64,000 nt of DNA from Candidatus Microbacterium colombiense (GTDB lineage Bacteria; Actinomycetota; Actinomycetes; Actinomycetales; Microbacteriaceae): the NCBI GenBank assembly GCA_029203165.1, contig CP119308.1, positions 1,612,001-1,676,000 on the forward strand, read 5' to 3'. Each line of letters starts with the position of its first letter. Within the stretch, counting starts at the first letter, position 1. Shown here in pieces: positions 1 through 10,656 of the stretch. The position numbers and the translations under genes are program-made. The notes beneath the pieces were generated by a model. The model was not told the DNA's origin. It worked only from the letters and a program-made list of their open reading frames with translations, and searched no databases.

Positions 1-334
1 CTCGACCCTCGCCGAGGACTATGTCCTCACGGCGGAGGCGAAGGGCCTGCGCCCGCGCCGTATCCTCAGCACCTACGCCGCCCGCAACGCGGCGATCCCC
101 TCGATCGCCGGCTTCTCGATCACGCTCGGCTTCGTGGTCGCAGGGTCCATCGTGATGGAACAGGTGTTCACCTATCCCGGCATCGGCAAGCTGATGTTCC
201 AGGCCGTCACCAACAACGACTACGCCCTGATGCAGGGATTGTTCCTCGTCATCACGATCACGGTGCTCGCCGCCAACTTCATCATGGATCTCGTCTACGG
301 ATTCATCGACCCGAGGGCTCGCCAGAATGTCTGA
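1..334 (+). CDS. Peptide ABC transporter permease, DppB/OppB type (5' truncated)
   Basis: Only the last 110 residues lie in the window, read from base 2. They include the cytoplasmic EAA loop that docks on the ATPase (EAKGLRPRRI, about residues 14-23 of the visible part), followed by two hydrophobic segments. The ending, with FIMDLVYGFIDPRARQ, is typical of the B-type permease of dipeptide/oligopeptide importers. The stop overlaps the start of the next permease (327), so the genes are translationally coupled. This is the first visible gene of a permease-permease-ATPase-ATPase operon; its binding protein would lie upstream of the window. The family is clear; substrate is inferred as peptides. 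Confidence 0.9.
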   Translation, partial: STLAEDYVLTAEAKGLRPRRILSTYAARNAAIPSIAGFSITLGFVVAGSIVMEQVFTYPGIGKLMFQAVTNNDYALMQGLFLVITITVLAANFIMDLVYGFIDPRARQNV

Positions 335-1313
335 TTCCGAGAACACGACCTCGACGCTGATCGTGAAGGATCAGCCGACGACCTCGCCCGCCAGCACCGT
401 CACACTGGCGACGCAGAAGCCGCGCAAGGGGCGCGGGCTGCTTCCGAGCCGTTCGCCCAAGTTCATCCTCGGCGCGATCCTGGTGCTCGCGATCGTGCTG
501 TTCGCGATCATCGCCCCGATCTTCTCGCAGAACCCGCGCAGCACCGACAACCCGGCGCTCGAACCGCCGTCGGCCGAGCACTGGCTCGGCACGACCAAGC
601 TGGGCAACGACATGTTCGCCCAGCTCGCGATCGGTGCGCAGGGTTCTCTCCTGGTCGGCCTCGTGGCCGGCAGTATCGCGATCGTCCTGTCCCTGCTCTT
701 CGGTGTCCTGGCCGGATACCTCGGCGGGTGGCGTGAGGACGGACTCGCGCTCCTCACCAACGTGATGATCGTGATCCCCGGCCTGCCGCTCGTCATGGTG
801 ATCGCCTCGTTCGTTCCCCAGCGCAGCTGGCAGTTGGTCGCGTTCGTGCTCGGCATCACCTCCTGGGCCGGCGCCGCGTACGTGCTGCGTCTGCAGACGC
901 GTTCGCTGCGCACCCGCGATTACGTATACGCCGCCAAGGTCGCGGGGGAGCGCTCGTTCCGGGTGATCCTGGTGGAGATCATGCCGAATCTGCTGCCCCT
1001 GCTGACCGCGCAGTTCCTGTTCGCGATCATCTTCGCGATCCTCGGCGAGGCAGGGCTGTCGTACCTCGGCCTCGGCCCGAACTCCTCCATCACCTGGGGG
1101 ACGATCCTCAACGACGCGCAGTCGGGTCAGGCCCTCGGTCGCGGCGCGTGGTGGTGGTTCATCCCACCGGGAGTCATGATCGCCGTGCTGGGAGCAGGGC
1201 TCGCCCTGATCAACTTCGCGATCGACGAGGTCATCAACCCGAAGCTGCGCAATGCGCCCGATGCCGCGCGCCGCGTGCGCAAGGCCGCCAAGACCAAGGG
1301 GGTCACCGCATGA
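327..1313 (+). CDS. Peptide ABC transporter permease, DppC/OppC type
   Basis: A 328-residue inner-membrane subunit of a peptide importer. A cytoplasmic N-terminus of about 45 residues precedes the first membrane span (about 46-66), followed by an extracytoplasmic loop and a five-helix BPD_transp_1 core. The loop YAAKVAGERSFRVI around residue 195 is the EAA coupling motif. The ATG at 327 overlaps the preceding stop, and the TGA overlaps the next ATG in an ATGA, which fixes both ends. The protein pairs with the truncated upstream permease. Substrate specificity cannot be read from the sequence. Confidence 0.93.
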   Translation: MSDSENTTSTLIVKDQPTTSPASTVTLATQKPRKGRGLLPSRSPKFILGAILVLAIVLFAIIAPIFSQNPRSTDNPALEPPSAEHWLGTTKLGNDMFAQLAIGAQGSLLVGLVAGSIAIVLSLLFGVLAGYLGGWREDGLALLTNVMIVIPGLPLVMVIASFVPQRSWQLVAFVLGITSWAGAAYVLRLQTRSLRTRDYVYAAKVAGERSFRVILVEIMPNLLPLLTAQFLFAIIFAILGEAGLSYLGLGPNSSITWGTILNDAQSGQALGRGAWWWFIPPGVMIAVLGAGLALINFAIDEVINPKLRNAPDAARRVRKAAKTKGVTA

Positions 1314-2167
1314 GTGAGGCTGTGTTGACGGCGCGGAATGTGTCGATCGAGTATGAGGTGGATCCGCCGGTGAAGGCGGTGCGGAATGTGTCGCTGACGC
1401 TGAACCGGGGGGAGATCCTGGGGTTGGCCGGGGAGTCCGGATGCGGCAAGACGACGCTCGCGTATGGGATGAATCGGTTGTTGAAGGCGCCGGCGTTGAT
1501 GACCGGTGGGGAGATCGTGTTCCATGACCGTGATGGGTCGGATATCGACATCGTGGGTTTGGATGGGGAGGGTCTCCGCGCGTTCCGGTGGGACAAGATC
1601 TCGATGGTGTTCCAGGGGGCGATGAATTCGTTGAACCCGGTGATCAGTGTGCGTGCGCAGATCTTCGACATCTTCGACACGCATCGTCCGGGGATGAGTA
1701 AGAAGGCGAAGACGGCGCGGGCGGAGGAGTTGCTCACGTTGGTGGGCGTTGATCCGGCCCGGTTGTCGAGTTTTCCGCATGAGTTGTCGGGTGGGATGCG
1801 GCAGCGGATGATGATCGCGATGGCGTTGGCGTTGGATCCGCAGGTGATGATCATGGATGAGCCGACGACGGCGTTGGATGTGGTGGTGCAGCGGGGCATC
1901 ATCCGGGAGATCATGCGGTTGCGGGAGAAGTTGGGGTTCGCGGTGATCTTCATCACGCATGATCTGCCGATGTTGATCGAGATCAGTGATCGGATCGCGG
2001 TGATGTTGCAGGGGCAGATCGTGGAGGAGGGCACGGCGGAGGAGATCTACCGCACGCCCCAGCACGAGTACACGAAGAAGCTGCTGTCGAGTTTCCCGTC
2101 TTTGAAGGGCGAGCGGGGCGACTTCGTGCGCACCGGCAACCAGCCCAGTCAGGAGCAGGTCCGATGA
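1310..2167 (+). CDS. Peptide ABC transporter ATP-binding protein, DppD/OppD type
   Basis: A 285-residue ATPase. Walker A is GESGCGKTT (41-49), the signature is LSGGMRQR and Walker B is MIMDEPTTALD. The C-terminal TPQHEYTKKLL segment is the oligopeptide-transporter ATPase tail. The start at 1310 is chosen because ATGA overlaps the permease stop; the longer upstream reading is a shadow of the permease gene. Codon choice differs from the neighbours: TTG for Leu, GAT for Asp and GTG/GCG-rich stretches run from about 1315 to 2050, whereas flanking genes favour CTC/CTG and GAC. This suggests recombination or recent acquisition of the segment (inference). Confidence 0.93.
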   Translation: MSEAVLTARNVSIEYEVDPPVKAVRNVSLTLNRGEILGLAGESGCGKTTLAYGMNRLLKAPALMTGGEIVFHDRDGSDIDIVGLDGEGLRAFRWDKISMVFQGAMNSLNPVISVRAQIFDIFDTHRPGMSKKAKTARAEELLTLVGVDPARLSSFPHELSGGMRQRMMIAMALALDPQVMIMDEPTTALDVVVQRGIIREIMRLREKLGFAVIFITHDLPMLIEISDRIAVMLQGQIVEEGTAEEIYRTPQHEYTKKLLSSFPSLKGERGDFVRTGNQPSQEQVR

Positions 2168-3033
2168 GTGCAGTTCGTCCCACGGTCTCGACGACGGGCG
2201 TTCCGACCCTCGAAGCCAGGAACCTCGTCAAGGACTTCACGCTGCGCTCCGGGTTGAAGACCCGCACACTGCATGCAGTGAAGGATGTGTCGTTCACGAT
2301 CGCGGCGGGCAAGACCGTGGCGCTGGTGGGGGAGTCGGGGTCGGGGAAGTCGACGATCGCCCGCATGCTCATGAAGCTGGAGACTCCGACCAGCGGAGAG
2401 ATCCTGTTGGACGGCGCTGCCTCTGGCAACAGAGGTCGGGCGCTGGCGACCTACCGCTCTGAAGTGCAGATGGTGTTCCAGGACCCGTTCGCGTCGTTGA
2501 ACCCGTTCCACACGATCGTGCATCACCTCGAGCGCCCGCTGCGCCTGCATCACCCGGAGCTGTCGGGGGCGCAGGTGCGGGAGCGAGCGTTGGAGTTGTT
2601 GGATCGGGTGCGGCTCTCCCCGGCGGGAAGTTTCGCCGAGCGGCGCCCGCATGAGCTGTCGGGTGGGCAGCGGCAGCGTGTCGCGATCGCACGGGCCCTG
2701 GCCCCGGGGGCACGGTTCATCGTCGCCGATGAGCCGGTATCGATGCTCGACGTCTCGATTCGCCTCGGCGTGTTGAATCTGCTCGCGGATCTGCAGCGCG
2801 AAGAGAACCTGGGCGTCCTGTACATCACGCATGATCTCGCCACGGCCCGGCACTTCAGTGACGAGATCATGGTCCTGTTCCACGGTGATGTCGTCGAACG
2901 CGGCCCCGCCGACGAGGTCATCCTCAACCCCCGACACGACTACACCAAGACCCTCCTCGGAGCCGCCCCCGAACCCGACAACCTCGGCCGCCTCCGCGAC
3001 GAAGTCCGCGCCGAACTCATCGGGGAGCGCTGA
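2164..3033 (+). CDS. Peptide ABC transporter ATP-binding protein, DppF/OppF type
   Basis: A 289-residue second ATPase. Walker A is GESGSGKST (56-64), the signature LSGGQRQR, and Walker B is FIVADEPVSMLD. It should form a heterodimer with the preceding ATPase to power the two permeases. It starts in an ATGA overlap with the previous gene. Codon use is mixed: parts of 2280-2720 share the TTG/GAT-rich style of the previous gene and the rest looks native. It closes the first peptide transporter operon; 44 bases later the glycine riboswitch leader begins. Confidence 0.93.
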   Translation: MSAVRPTVSTTGVPTLEARNLVKDFTLRSGLKTRTLHAVKDVSFTIAAGKTVALVGESGSGKSTIARMLMKLETPTSGEILLDGAASGNRGRALATYRSEVQMVFQDPFASLNPFHTIVHHLERPLRLHHPELSGAQVRERALELLDRVRLSPAGSFAERRPHELSGGQRQRVAIARALAPGARFIVADEPVSMLDVSIRLGVLNLLADLQREENLGVLYITHDLATARHFSDEIMVLFHGDVVERGPADEVILNPRHDYTKTLLGAAPEPDNLGRLRDEVRAELIGER

Positions 3034-3042
3034 GCATCCCGC

Positions 3043-3048
3043 TAGACT
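3043..3048 (+). promoter_or_regulatory. Possible -10 box of the gcv transcript
   Basis: TAGACT fits the actinobacterial TANNNT -10 pattern and lies about 35 bases before the first conserved riboswitch block, so a transcript starting near 3055 would carry the whole aptamer. No convincing -35 hexamer was seen. Confidence 0.35.
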
Positions 3049-3077
3049 GATCCCACAACTGAAGACAGGCCGAATGA

Positions 3078-3272
3078 CCCCCCGCGGGAGAGCCCTGGTG
3101 AACGCAGCCGGGCACCGAAGGAGCAAGCCTCCCCGCCAATCTCTCAGGTAACGCGTACCGCGCGGGTCCGGCCACTCTGAAAAGCGATTCCCGCGTGCGG
3201 GGATCCGCCGACGGTGAAAGCTCGTGTCGCACACGGGTGAAGCTCTCAGGCCTATGACAGAGGGGGAGTTCC
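3078..3272 (+). promoter_or_regulatory. Tandem glycine riboswitch upstream of gcvT
   Basis: Two consecutive glycine aptamers can be read. Aptamer 1 (about 3082-3186) has GGGAGAG, CACCGAAGGAGCAAG, the ATCTCTCAGG block and a closing ACTCTGAAAAGCG. Aptamer 2 (about 3187-3272) has GGTGAAGCTCTCAGG and ATGACAGAGGGGG. Paired GGGAGAG/CTCTCAGG helices and the ACAGAGGG strand are hallmarks of this class, and its usual target, the glycine cleavage operon, follows at 3322. In characterised examples glycine binding switches gcv expression on. About 50 bases separate aptamer 2 from the ATG, and the mechanism (terminator or ribosome-site control) is not obvious. Confidence 0.9.
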
Positions 3273-3321
3273 TCGGATCGGCGACGTCGCCGTTCCGCCC
3301 GTCCACATCCGGGAGAACTCC

Positions 3322-4506
3322 ATGTCCGATCCCCGCTACACCCCGCTCCGTGAGCGCCACGAGGCGCTCGGAGCATCGTTCACCGACTTCGGTGGCTGGC
3401 AGATGCCGGTGCGCTACACCTCCGATCTCGCCGAGCACCATGCCGTGCGTCAGGCGGCCGGTCTCTTCGACATCTCGCACATGGCCGAGTTCCTGGTCAC
3501 CGGCGTGCATGCCGCCGACTTCCTCGACTTCGCCCTCGCGGGACGCATCTCGTCGATGCCCATCGGGAAGGCGAAGTACTCGCTTCTGCTGGCGGACGAC
3601 GGCGGGATCATCGACGACGTCATCGCCTACCGACTCGCCGCGGACCGGTATCTGGTCATCGCCAACGCGGGCAACCGCGGCTTCGTCGATTCGGCGTTCG
3701 CCTCGCGGGTGCGCGACTTCCCGTCGATCCCCGAACGCGCACTTCCTGCGCGCACGGAGGGCGAGGAGCGCAGCTTCGCCGGGTTCCTGGGCGATCGGGG
3801 CGTCGATGTGGAAGACGTCTCGGACTCGTACGCCCTGCTCGCCGTGCAGGGACCGGTCGCGGCCGCCATCGTCGCCGCGACCGACGGCATCACCGACCTG
3901 AGCACGCCCTGGGCAGAGCAGAAGTACTACGCGTGGGCCGACGCCTCCTTCCTCGGAGAGCCACTGCTGATCGCCCGCACCGGCTACACCGGTGAAGACG
4001 GGTTCGAGCTCCTCGTGCGCGCGGCCGATGCCGCAGCGCTCTGGGATGCCGTGATGACGGCCGGACTGCCCCACGGCCTGGTGCCCGCAGGCCTTGCCGC
4101 GCGCGACACGCTCCGTCTGGAGGCGGGTATGCCCCTGTACGGACACGAGCTCAGCCGCGACACCACGCCTGCTCAGGCGGGTCTCGGTCGCGTCGTCGCC
4201 GCCGACAAGGAGAGCTTCGTCGGCAAGGACGCGGCGCCCGCGGCATCCGACGCCCCCGTTCTGGTCGGTCTGGTGGCGGAGGGCAAGCGCGCGGGCCGCG
4301 CCGGCTACGCCGTCGTCGACGAAGACGGCGCCGTGCTCGGCGAGGTGACCAGCGGCGCCCTCAGCCCGACCCTCGGCCATCCCATCGCGATGGCCTATGT
4401 GACCCCCTCTTCCGCCGAAGAGGGAACCGCAGTATTCCTGGATGTACGCGGGACGAAGATCCCCGCGACCGTGACCGCTCTGCCTTTCTACCGGAGGACG
4501 AAATGA
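3322..4506 (+). CDS. gcvT: Glycine cleavage system T protein (aminomethyltransferase)
   Basis: A 394-residue T protein, which moves the methylene group from aminomethyl-lipoyl-H protein to tetrahydrofolate and releases ammonia. The N-terminal DFGGWQMPVRY and FDISHMAEF segments, the central RTGYTGEDGFEL and the later ARDTLRLEAGMPLYGHEL are characteristic GcvT motifs. Length is normal. The ATG at 3322 follows GGGAGAA and sits directly behind the glycine riboswitch. The stop overlaps the gcvH start (ATGA), so T, H and P form one operon. The L protein (lipoamide dehydrogenase) is not in the window. Confidence 0.97.
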   Translation: MSDPRYTPLRERHEALGASFTDFGGWQMPVRYTSDLAEHHAVRQAAGLFDISHMAEFLVTGVHAADFLDFALAGRISSMPIGKAKYSLLLADDGGIIDDVIAYRLAADRYLVIANAGNRGFVDSAFASRVRDFPSIPERALPARTEGEERSFAGFLGDRGVDVEDVSDSYALLAVQGPVAAAIVAATDGITDLSTPWAEQKYYAWADASFLGEPLLIARTGYTGEDGFELLVRAADAAALWDAVMTAGLPHGLVPAGLAARDTLRLEAGMPLYGHELSRDTTPAQAGLGRVVAADKESFVGKDAAPAASDAPVLVGLVAEGKRAGRAGYAVVDEDGAVLGEVTSGALSPTLGHPIAMAYVTPSSAEEGTAVFLDVRGTKIPATVTALPFYRRTK

Positions 4507-4880
4507 CCGATCTCAACGCCCTGAGCTACACCGAAGAACACGAGTGGATCGCCGCTGACGGCGACACCATCACGATCGGCATCACCGACTTCGCTGCCGA
4601 GAAGCTCGGCGACGTCGTGTTCGTCGAGCTCCCCGCCGTCGGCACCGAGATCACCGCCGGTGCCGTGGTCGGCGAGATCGAATCGACCAAGTCGGTCGGC
4701 GAGCTCTACGCCCCCGTCGCCGGCACCGTCGTCGAGATCAACGACGCCGTGGTCGATGACCCGTCGCTCGTCAACGCCGAGCCCTTCGCCGGCGGATGGC
4801 TGATCAAGGTGTCGGTCGCCGCGGGCGCACTCGACGGCCTGCTCGATCGCGACGCCTACGTCGCACTCACGGAGGGCTGA
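4503..4880 (+). CDS. gcvH: Glycine cleavage system H protein (lipoyl carrier)
   Basis: A 125-residue lipoyl-domain protein that shuttles the aminomethyl intermediate between the P, T and L proteins. The attachment lysine is K63 in GEIESTKSVGELYAP, the standard ESxKxxxE/S context, and YTEEHEWI near the N-terminus is a family hallmark. It overlaps gcvT by four bases and lies eight bases before gcvP, consistent with stoichiometric co-expression under the riboswitch. Confidence 0.97.
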   Translation: MTDLNALSYTEEHEWIAADGDTITIGITDFAAEKLGDVVFVELPAVGTEITAGAVVGEIESTKSVGELYAPVAGTVVEINDAVVDDPSLVNAEPFAGGWLIKVSVAAGALDGLLDRDAYVALTEG

Positions 4881-4887
4881 TCCGCAC

Positions 4888-7770
<2,883 letters not shown>

Positions 7771-7797
7771 TCCACGGCGATTTCCAGGAATGGCGTC

Positions 7798-7821
7798 GAG
7801 CGGCCCCTCCGGGGGCTGCTC
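7798..7821 (+). terminator. Weak hairpin after gcvP
   Basis: GAGCGGCCCC and GGGGGCTGCTC can pair (one G-U or mismatch) around a short loop, 27 bases after the gcvP stop. There is no T-run, so this is a tentative terminator. The rest of 7771-7992 is non-coding leader for the lipoprotein gene; I saw no convincing promoter there. Confidence 0.35.
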
Positions 7822-7992
7822 GGCGCCGTTGTGCGTCTGCGGGTGTTGCGTGCATGTTACAGATGGTCACCACTCAGTAACGGTTGATTAGCCGAGTACA
7901 CCGTCGATGAAACGCCGGGTTACGCTCAGATATCCCTACGCGTTCAACGGTGAGCGCGCAGATTGAAGTATCAGTCCACAGGAGGACACAAA

Positions 7993-9627
7993 GTGAAGCG
8001 CAACAAGATCGCCCTTGCGGGCACCGCGCTGTTCGCGATCGGCGCCCTGGCGCTCGCGGGCTGCGCAAGCGGTGGCGGCAACGATTCAGGTGACGACGGA
8101 TCCGCCGGTGCGAACCCGGATGCCATCATCACCACGAACGGCTCCGAGCCCGAGAACCCGCTGATCCCGACCAACACCAACGAGGTCGGCGGCGGAAAGA
8201 TCCTCGACGAGATCTTCGCGGGTCTCATCTACTACGACGCCGACGGCAAGCCGGTCAACGACGTGGCCGAGGAGATCACCACCGAGGACCCGCAGCACCT
8301 CACGGTCAAGCTGAAGGAGGGGCAGACCTTCTCCGACGGCGAGGAGGTCACCGCCGACAACTTCATCAAGGCGTGGAACGAGGGCGCCAAGCTCTCCAAC
8401 GGCCACCTGTCCAGCTACTTCTTCGAGGACATCGAGGGCTTCAGCTACGACGAGGACTCCGAACTCACGGGTCTCAAGCAGGTCGATGACTACACCTTCA
8501 CGATCGCGCTGAACAAGCCGGCCTCCGACTTCGCGCTGCGTCTCGGCTACTCGGCGTTCTACCCGCTGCCCGACGTGGCGTTCGAAGACATGGACGCGTT
8601 CGGTCAGAACCCGATCGGCAACGGTCCGTACATGATCGACGGCGACGACGCGTGGCAGCACGACGTGCAGATCGACCTCGTTCGCAACGACGACTACGAC
8701 GGTGGACGCAAGGCCGCCAACGGTGGCCTCACGATCAAGTTCTACGCCACGCAGGAAGCGGCGTACGCCGACCTGCAGTCGAACCAGGTCGACGTCATCG
8801 ACGCGATCCCGACCGGCTCTCTCCCGGTGTTCGCCGACGAGCTCGGCGACCGCGCGGTGAACCAGCCGTCGGCCGTGTTCCAGTCGTTCACGATCGGCCA
8901 GTTCCTCCCGCACTTCGGTGGCGACGAGGGCAAGCTGCGTCGTCAGGCGCTGTCGATGGCGATCAACCGTGCCGAGATCACCAAGACGATCTTCTCCGAC
9001 ACGCGTACCCCCGCGGCCGACTTCACGTCGCCCGTCATCGACGGCTGGTCCGACTCGGTCCCCGGCAACGAGGTGCTCGAGTACAACCCGGAGAAGGCGA
9101 AGGAGCTGTGGGCCGAGGCCGACGCCATCTCGCCGTGGGAAGGCGAGTTCAAGATCGCTTACAACGCCGACGGTGGGCACGACGCCTGGGTCGACGCGGT
9201 GAGCAACAGCATCAAGAACACGCTCGGCATCGAGGCGTCGGGTGACCCGTACCCGACGTTCCAGGACCTTCGCACGAAGATCAACGACAGCTCGATCACG
9301 ACTGCTGCCCGTTCGGGCTGGCAGGCGGACTACCCGGGTCTGTACAACTTCCTCGGACCGCTCTACGCCACCGGCGCAGGCTCCAACGACGGCAAGTACT
9401 CGAACCCCGAGTTCGACGACCTGATCGCCGCCGGCATCAGCAACCCCGACCCTGCCGCGCAGCTCGAGGACTTCACCAAGGCGCAGGAGGTTCTGTTCCA
9501 GGACCTGCCCGCCATCCCGCTGTGGTACTCCAACGTGACCGGTGGATTCGGCGAGGACGTCCAGAACGTGACGTTCGGCTGGAACTCCGTCCCGCTGTAC
9601 TACGAGATCACGAAGGCCGGCGAGTAA
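7993..9627 (+). CDS. Peptide ABC transporter substrate-binding lipoprotein (SBP_bac_5)
   Basis: A 544-residue secreted lipoprotein that captures peptides outside the membrane. Lys/Arg residues (KRNK) are followed by a hydrophobic stretch and the lipobox LALAGC with lipidated C24, then a Gly/Ser/Asp-rich linker. Motifs of cluster C binding proteins include TFSDGEEVTADNF, NPIGNGPY and LRRQALSMAINR. The GTG at 7993 is preferred over an upstream TTG (7963) because AGGAGGA lies seven bases before it and it gives a proper signal peptide. It heads an operon with two permeases and a fused ATPase; a long hairpin follows its stop. Confidence 0.93.
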   Translation: MKRNKIALAGTALFAIGALALAGCASGGGNDSGDDGSAGANPDAIITTNGSEPENPLIPTNTNEVGGGKILDEIFAGLIYYDADGKPVNDVAEEITTEDPQHLTVKLKEGQTFSDGEEVTADNFIKAWNEGAKLSNGHLSSYFFEDIEGFSYDEDSELTGLKQVDDYTFTIALNKPASDFALRLGYSAFYPLPDVAFEDMDAFGQNPIGNGPYMIDGDDAWQHDVQIDLVRNDDYDGGRKAANGGLTIKFYATQEAAYADLQSNQVDVIDAIPTGSLPVFADELGDRAVNQPSAVFQSFTIGQFLPHFGGDEGKLRRQALSMAINRAEITKTIFSDTRTPAADFTSPVIDGWSDSVPGNEVLEYNPEKAKELWAEADAISPWEGEFKIAYNADGGHDAWVDAVSNSIKNTLGIEASGDPYPTFQDLRTKINDSSITTAARSGWQADYPGLYNFLGPLYATGAGSNDGKYSNPEFDDLIAAGISNPDPAAQLEDFTKAQEVLFQDLPAIPLWYSNVTGGFGEDVQNVTFGWNSVPLYYEITKAGE

Positions 9628-9644
9628 AGTCTGACGGCACTTCA

Positions 9645-9683
9645 CCTATGAGGCGGTGACGATTTTCGTCACCGCCTCATAGG
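9645..9683 (+). terminator. Perfect 18-bp hairpin between binding-protein and permease genes
   Basis: The arms 9645-9662 and 9666-9683 are exactly complementary over 18 bp around a TTT loop. No T-run follows. It lies 17 bases after the lipoprotein stop and 46 bases before the first permease. Such a stem could stop part of the transcription or protect the upstream mRNA end, so that the binding protein is made in excess of the membrane subunits (known behaviour of similar operons; inferred here). Confidence 0.75.
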
Positions 9684-9729
9684 CTTGTGTTCGCCCAACT
9701 TTCTTTCCCCTCACAGAAGGGACAAGCGG

Positions 9730-10656
9730 ATGCTCGGTTATATTCTGAGACGTCTTCTGCAGGTGATCCCGGTCTTCTTCGGCGCCACCCTGCTCATCTA
9801 CTTCCTCGTGTTCGCCATGCCCGGCGACCCGCTCCTCGCCCTGTTCGGCGACAAGACCCCGAACCCTGCGGTCCTGGAGCAGCTGCGCGAGCAGTACCAC
9901 TTGAACGAGCCGTTCCTCGTGCAGTACTGGTACTACATCTCCGGCGTCTTCCAAGGAGACCTCGGCAACACGTTCTCCGGACGCCCGGTCTCGGCAGTTC
10001 TCGCCGCGACGCTGCCGGTCACCGGCCGCCTCGCAGTGATGGCCATCGGCATCGAGTTCACGCTGGCGATCATCATCGGCACGATCTCGGCGCTGCGCAA
10101 GGGAAAGCTGTTCGACAACGTCTCGTTGATGGTCGCGCTCGTCGCGATCGCCATCCCGATCTTCGTCGTCGCCTTCCTCGCGCAGTACTTCCTGGCGATC
10201 AAGCTCGGCTGGTTCAAACCCACGGTGGGCGCCGACAACGATTGGGGCGGCCTCTGGCTGCCTGCCCTCGTGCTCGGGTTCAGCCTGTATGCCGTGAGCA
10301 TGCGGCTGATGCGCAGCTCCGTCATCGACACCCTCAATCAGGACTGGGTCCGCACGGCCTACAGCAAGGGCCTGTCGCGCAGTCGGGTGATCCCGGTGCA
10401 CGTGCTGCGCAACTCGCTGATCCCCGTGATCACGAACTCGGCCACGAACTTCGGTGTGCTGCTCGTGGGTGCCACCGTCACCGAGGGCATCTTCAACGTG
10501 CCCGGTGTCGGAAACACGCTGTTCCAGGCGATCCAACGAGGTGAAGGGCCGACGGTCGTCTCGTTCGTCACCGTGTTCGTCATCCTGTACGTGCTGGTGA
10601 ATCTGTTCATCGACCTGCTCTACGGTCTGCTCGACCCGAGGATCCGCTATGTCTGA
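9730..10656 (+). CDS. Peptide ABC transporter permease, DppB type
   Basis: A 308-residue permease with an N-terminal membrane span (MLGYILRRLLQVIPVFFGA), a long outer loop containing NEPFLVQYWYY, and a C-terminal BPD_transp_1 core. The EAA loop reads RTAYSKGLSRSRVI (about residue 210). The C-terminus LLYGLLDPRIRYV is typical of DppB. The ATG at 9730, preceded by AGAAGGGA, is chosen over a longer start at 9685. It overlaps the next permease gene by eight bases and pairs with it in the membrane channel. Confidence 0.93.
   Translation: MLGYILRRLLQVIPVFFGATLLIYFLVFAMPGDPLLALFGDKTPNPAVLEQLREQYHLNEPFLVQYWYYISGVFQGDLGNTFSGRPVSAVLAATLPVTGRLAVMAIGIEFTLAIIIGTISALRKGKLFDNVSLMVALVAIAIPIFVVAFLAQYFLAIKLGWFKPTVGADNDWGGLWLPALVLGFSLYAVSMRLMRSSVIDTLNQDWVRTAYSKGLSRSRVIPVHVLRNSLIPVITNSATNFGVLLVGATVTEGIFNVPGVGNTLFQAIQRGEGPTVVSFVTVFVILYVLVNLFIDLLYGLLDPRIRYV

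Noticed and set aside
2149..4380. 743-codon open reading frame on the minus strand
   Set aside because: It lies opposite an ATPase gene, the glycine riboswitch and gcvT; its composition is Arg/Gly/Ala-rich without any domain, as expected for an antisense shadow in high-GC DNA.
7963..7992. TTG start extending the peptide-binding lipoprotein by 10 residues
   Set aside because: The GTG at 7993 has AGGAGGA at the right distance and gives a standard lipoprotein signal; the TTG has neither.
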